From: CBDUBU01 sp965365465 | Lineage (GTDB): Bacteria > Bacteroidota > Rhodothermia > Rhodothermales > DASSAV01 | DNA: 25,925 nucleotides | Assembly (NCBI GenBank): GCA_965365465.1 | Contig: CBDUBU010000020.1 | Coordinates: 1-25,925, forward strand | Direction: 5' to 3' | Shown here: in pieces, positions 23,307 to 25,925 of the stretch | Position numbering within the stretch: position 1 is the first letter of the stretch | How the letters are laid out: every line of letters starts with the position of its first letter | Notes under the pieces: model-generated | Seen by the model: the letters and a program-made list of their open reading frames with translations, nothing else | Databases searched by the model: none | Told to the model about the DNA's origin: nothing | Made by a program: the position numbers and the translations under genes

Positions 23307-23682
23307 CCCTGAGCGCAGCTAAGGATTCGTCGGAATGACAAGACCCTGGGGGAGCGCCGCATCTTTCACCCTTGCGTCATGAGCAGCGAAGGGTGTGTGT
23401 TCATGCGTTGCAGTCGCATGGGAGAGAGTCTCTATTCAAGGCCGGGGAGACGCTGGAGCAAGGCAAAGGGGAAAAAGTGCCATCCCCGGTGCATAGATGC
23501 TTCCCTTTGTTCAGCATGACACGTTGGCGCCGCATCCTTAATCAAAGTGTTATCCTGAAGCTGCGAAGGATCTATGTAATCAGACTTGTGGGAGACTGGG
23601 CAATAAAAAGCCTGAAAGGAAGCGACTGCAAGCATAGATACTTCTCTTTGTTCGCCATGCTACAGCAGGCAGCAGGATGACG
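23307..23682. repeat. Cluster of degenerate palindromic interspersed repeats
   Basis: Several half-copies of the family CCTGAGCGCAGCGAAGGATC appear in both orientations: 23307-23340 (+, ending TCGGAATGACA), 23374-23393 (+, within a hairpin with arms CACCCTT and AAGGGTG), 23491-23521 (reverse), 23549-23576 (+, TTATCCTGAAGCTGCGAAGG) and 23632-23681 (reverse, ending CAGGATGAC). The two reverse copies agree at 25 of 31 aligned positions. Forward and reverse halves pair as inverted repeats of about 30 nt. Such REP/MITE-like elements are widespread in intergenic DNA of Bacteroidota and other phyla. Confidence 0.65.
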
Positions 23683-23693
23683 AAAATGCTGCG

Positions 23694-23725
23694 TTGAACT
23701 TAACCCGTGACGTATATTATACTTG
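23694..23725 (+). promoter_or_regulatory. Candidate promoter for the second metallopeptidase gene
   Basis: TTGAAC (23694-23699) and TATACT (23718-23723) are 18 nt apart and also fit a Bacteroidota reading (GTTG ... TATACTTG). Transcription would start near 23732, about 35 nt before the ATG at 23768. It shows that the second peptidase gene can have its own promoter. Confidence 0.4.
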
Positions 23726-23767
23726 TCTATGGGTCCAATCCCGAATTCTCCACAATCAGTTCCCGTC

Positions 23768-25925
23768 ATGAGAAGGATTACAGCTTCGCTATTTGTGCTC
23801 CTGTCGATCTCGTTATCGGCCACTGCGCAAAAACTCCCGGCTGCACATGAAGCCGAAGCACACGTTTGCAGCTTGCAACGATTCACGGCGCAGGAGTGGG
23901 AAGCGTTGGAGTCATATCACCGCGCCAGAGAAGCCGGGCTGCTTCCGGCAGCGCACAAGGCGGGTAGCATGGTCGTCCTGGACGACACTATGGCCTTTAA
24001 CGTCCAGATCCAGACCGTCGAGAGCGGGCAACAATGGGGCGCCCTTCGTTTCGTATTGAAGGCCGAAAACGACATTGCCAGAATCTGGGTCGAAGCCGGG
24101 CAGCTTCGGAATGAAATCGTCACGACAGAGCACATCGAGGCGCTTCGGGAGGCGCTTCTCGAAAAGACGCCGGAGAACTCGATAAACCCCCAGGCAGGCA
24201 TCATTGCGAACAACAATGCCATCTTCGGGCCGCCGCCAAACTACGACGGAGACGGCAAGGTAGATGTCCTCGTTTACGACATTTCCGACCCCGACATAGC
24301 CGGCTTCGTCACGTCCGTCGATATCTGGCCTGATGCGCCTGCGGGCGTGGGAAATCAGGCTGATGTGCTATACCTGGACACCTATTACCTGCGGAATCCG
24401 GTCACGGCGCCCCTGTTGTTGAATGTGGCTGCTCACGAGTATACGCATCTCATTCACTTCAGCCACGACCTCAACCCCTGGCGCGAAGGAGTCCCGAAAG
24501 AACACATCTTTGTTTCGGAAGGACTGGCCGAGTACGGCACGTTGCTCAATGGTTTTTACTCAGGGTTTTATCCGAACCAGATGAGCGAGGAAACGGAACG
24601 GAACATTCCTCTTTTCATGTGGCGTGATTATCCTGCCTCGCTCAATGACTATACCCGCGCCGGTCTCTTTTTCGCTTACTACGGGGACCGCTTCGGCGCG
24701 GAAGCAGTCGGTAAAGTTCTGCTCAACGAAAAGCCGGAGGTTCAGGGCCTTCAGGAAGAACTTGGCAAACTAGGCACGACGCTGAGCGAATTTTTGATCG
24801 ATTTCCACACAGCCAACTACGTTCGCAACCCCTCAGTAGACGACCGGTTCGGCTACAAGGATCCGCAACTTGCAACGGTAGGCGCCGAGATCGATCCTGT
24901 TTATGTCATCCGAGGCAACGAAGCGAACAGCAGCCCGGAAAAGACGCTGGTGATCCGGGGCGGAGGAGCAGACTATGTGGTCTGGGAGGATGTATCGGAT
25001 TTCGAGCTTAACCTGTCGGCCACGCAGCAAGGCTCTACACCGGAGGGCCTCAAGACCAGCGCGCGGGCACGCATGGTGCTGGAAGGCCGGGCCGGGCAAA
25101 CGGAAGTGGTAGAACTTCAGCCCGGAGAGGGTCCTTTTCTGTTCCCTGGCGACTTCCGGCGCGTGAGCCTGATCGTTGCTCATGCCCAGCCGTATGCGTT
25201 TGGCGCTTCGGATGTGAGGTTTCGTTACAGCGCCTCCTGGACCTCGGACATCACGGCGCGGAGTGTGATCTACGATCAGGGAAAAGTGGACGTATTTACG
25301 GAAACCCGGTACCTCAACGCCTTTACCCGGCAGGATGCTCCGAATGTGCTGGTCGCCACGAAGTTCACGGTTCCGGAAGGAGGCGTTCTGAATACGGTGT
25401 CGCTCCCGGTTTATTATGAGAACCAGCTCAGCGCGAAAGTGCCGCCGGATGCGCCGCGCGACTTCGAACTGGTTATCTGGGACGTGGCTGCTTCCGGCCA
25501 GCCGGGCGAAGAGTTGTTTTCGTTGCGCGTCGATGACCCCCGGCCTTACGCTCCAGCCAGCGGCGACGGACTCGAATTCGCGCAGGTGTTCTTGCATGAG
25601 TATGCAGAGCGCTTTGCCGGCCTGCCCGGGACCATCTTTATCGGCTACCGGGAAGCGGGCAGCGACAACAATTACCTTCGGATCCCCGTCTCCAACTATG
25701 AGAGCGAAAACCTCTCCTTCCTGGGCAATTCGGTTACAGGGACGTGGAATACACTGTGGTCGCTGAAGTACCTGGACATTGCGCTTTCAGGAAAAGTGGT
25801 GCCGGTGCGGGCTGCTTTCTCTTTCGAGGTCTCGACGGATGCAGAAAGCATTGCAGAGGTTCCCGACCGGATCACGCTCGAACAGAATTACCCCAATCCG
25901 TTTAATCCGAGCACCCGGATTCGTT
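23768..25925 (+). CDS. Secreted zinc metallopeptidase, paralogue of the preceding gene, 3' partial
   Basis: The frame is open from the ATG at 23768 to the right edge (719 complete codons), so only the last part of the sorting tail is missing. Residues 1-20 are a signal peptide (LFVLLSISLSATA-Q). Features parallel to the first peptidase: NPQAGIIANNNAIFG, the Ca-like NYDGDGKVD (158-166), GNQADVLYLD, the zinc motif HEYTH (His223, Glu224, His227), FVSEGLAEYG with Glu251, DFHTANY, YYENQLSAKVPPDAPRDF and the start of a type IX tail, EQNYPNPFNPSTRIR, at the window end. The active-site residues are intact, so this is not a decayed copy. Differences concentrate in the stretch after the zinc motif (SHDLNPWREGVPKEH), which may change specificity. 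It likely degrades extracellular protein together with its neighbour. Confidence 0.9.
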   Translation, partial: MRRITASLFVLLSISLSATAQKLPAAHEAEAHVCSLQRFTAQEWEALESYHRAREAGLLPAAHKAGSMVVLDDTMAFNVQIQTVESGQQWGALRFVLKAENDIARIWVEAGQLRNEIVTTEHIEALREALLEKTPENSINPQAGIIANNNAIFGPPPNYDGDGKVDVLVYDISDPDIAGFVTSVDIWPDAPAGVGNQADVLYLDTYYLRNPVTAPLLLNVAAHEYTHLIHFSHDLNPWREGVPKEHIFVSEGLAEYGTLLNGFYSGFYPNQMSEETERNIPLFMWRDYPASLNDYTRAGLFFAYYGDRFGAEAVGKVLLNEKPEVQGLQEELGKLGTTLSEFLIDFHTANYVRNPSVDDRFGYKDPQLATVGAEIDPVYVIRGNEANSSPEKTLVIRGGGADYVVWEDVSDFELNLSATQQGSTPEGLKTSARARMVLEGRAGQTEVVELQPGEGPFLFPGDFRRVSLIVAHAQPYAFGASDVRFRYSASWTSDITARSVIYDQGKVDVFTETRYLNAFTRQDAPNVLVATKFTVPEGGVLNTVSLPVYYENQLSAKVPPDAPRDFELVIWDVAASGQPGEELFSLRVDDPRPYAPASGDGLEFAQVFLHEYAERFAGLPGTIFIGYREAGSDNNYLRIPVSNYESENLSFLGNSVTGTWNTLWSLKYLDIALSGKVVPVRAAFSFEVSTDAESIAEVPDRITLEQNYPNPFNPSTRIR

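Larger units (their letters stand above)
23229..23767. other. 539-bp gene-free spacer between the two metallopeptidase genes
   Basis: No coding frame here has homology or good context. The first ~80 nt can form an imperfect long-range hairpin (GGGCAGA-GGAGA at 23236-23247 with TCTCC and TCTGCCC up to 23309), possibly at the end of the first transcript. The middle is filled with degenerate palindromic repeats (separate entry), and the last ~75 nt hold a candidate promoter for the second gene. Confidence 0.6.

Noticed and set aside
23307..23682. CRISPR array
   Set aside because: The repeats are degenerate, alternate in orientation and are irregularly spaced, with no cas genes; they are palindromic interspersed repeats.
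24833..25597. A 254-codon minus-strand open frame inside the second metallopeptidase
   Set aside because: It is antisense to a well-supported gene and its composition is that of a shadow frame.

Overview
The window reads as chromosomal DNA of a Gram-negative FCB-group bacterium, most likely a Rhodothermota/Balneolota-type relative of Bacteroidota. Two large secreted proteins carry the NYPNPFNPST-type C-terminal sorting tail of type IX secretion, there is an S46 dipeptidyl-peptidase (typical of this group), Shine-Dalgarno sites are mostly weak, and several upstream regions carry TATTTTG-like -7 elements. The phylum is an inference; no rRNA or tRNA gene is present. The DNA is moderately GC-rich, with no obvious compositional break.

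Layout. Positions 1-2061 (+): the 3' part of an acetyl-CoA hydrolase/CoA-transferase, then a solitary biotin transporter BioY, closed by a strong bidirectional terminator (2086-2121). Positions 2124-7136 (-): a likely operon read from 7136 downwards, with an ABC ATPase, a large two-domain FtsX-type permease, an AttH/CrtC-like lipocalin-fold membrane-anchored protein and a small HsdR_N-type nuclease-fold protein. Positions 7208-10281 (-): a secreted protein of unknown function followed by an S46 peptidase whose specificity residue is the DPP11-type Arg. Positions 10526-12105 (+): a nitrilase-superfamily hydrolase overlapping a GNAT acetyltransferase by 4 nt. Positions 12183-15087 (-): pyrR, pyrB and an LrgA-LrgB fusion membrane protein; pyrB and the fusion overlap by 4 nt.

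Positions 15281-20032 (+): a compact run of DUF58 protein, small conserved-looking ORF, PhnP-like metallo-beta-lactamase-fold hydrolase, type II dehydroquinase AroQ, YdjM-like membrane hydrolase and a polysaccharide flippase with an Ala/Gln-rich insert. Positions 20136-20462 (-): a small exported, probably lipid-anchored protein. Positions 20733-25925 (+): two tandem paralogous secreted zinc metallopeptidases (HEXXH...E, M30-like) with type IX sorting tails; the second runs off the window. The 539-bp spacer between them is filled with degenerate palindromic repeats of the CCTGAGCGCAGCGAAGGATC type.

Together the S46 exopeptidase and the two exported endopeptidases fit an organism that lives partly on external protein. 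The pyrR-pyrB genes are housekeeping. I see no phage, transposase, CRISPR or classical defence island. The less ordinary items are the pyrB-coupled LrgA-LrgB fusion, the split nitrilase/GNAT pair, the tandem peptidases with their repeat-filled spacer, and the flippase insert.
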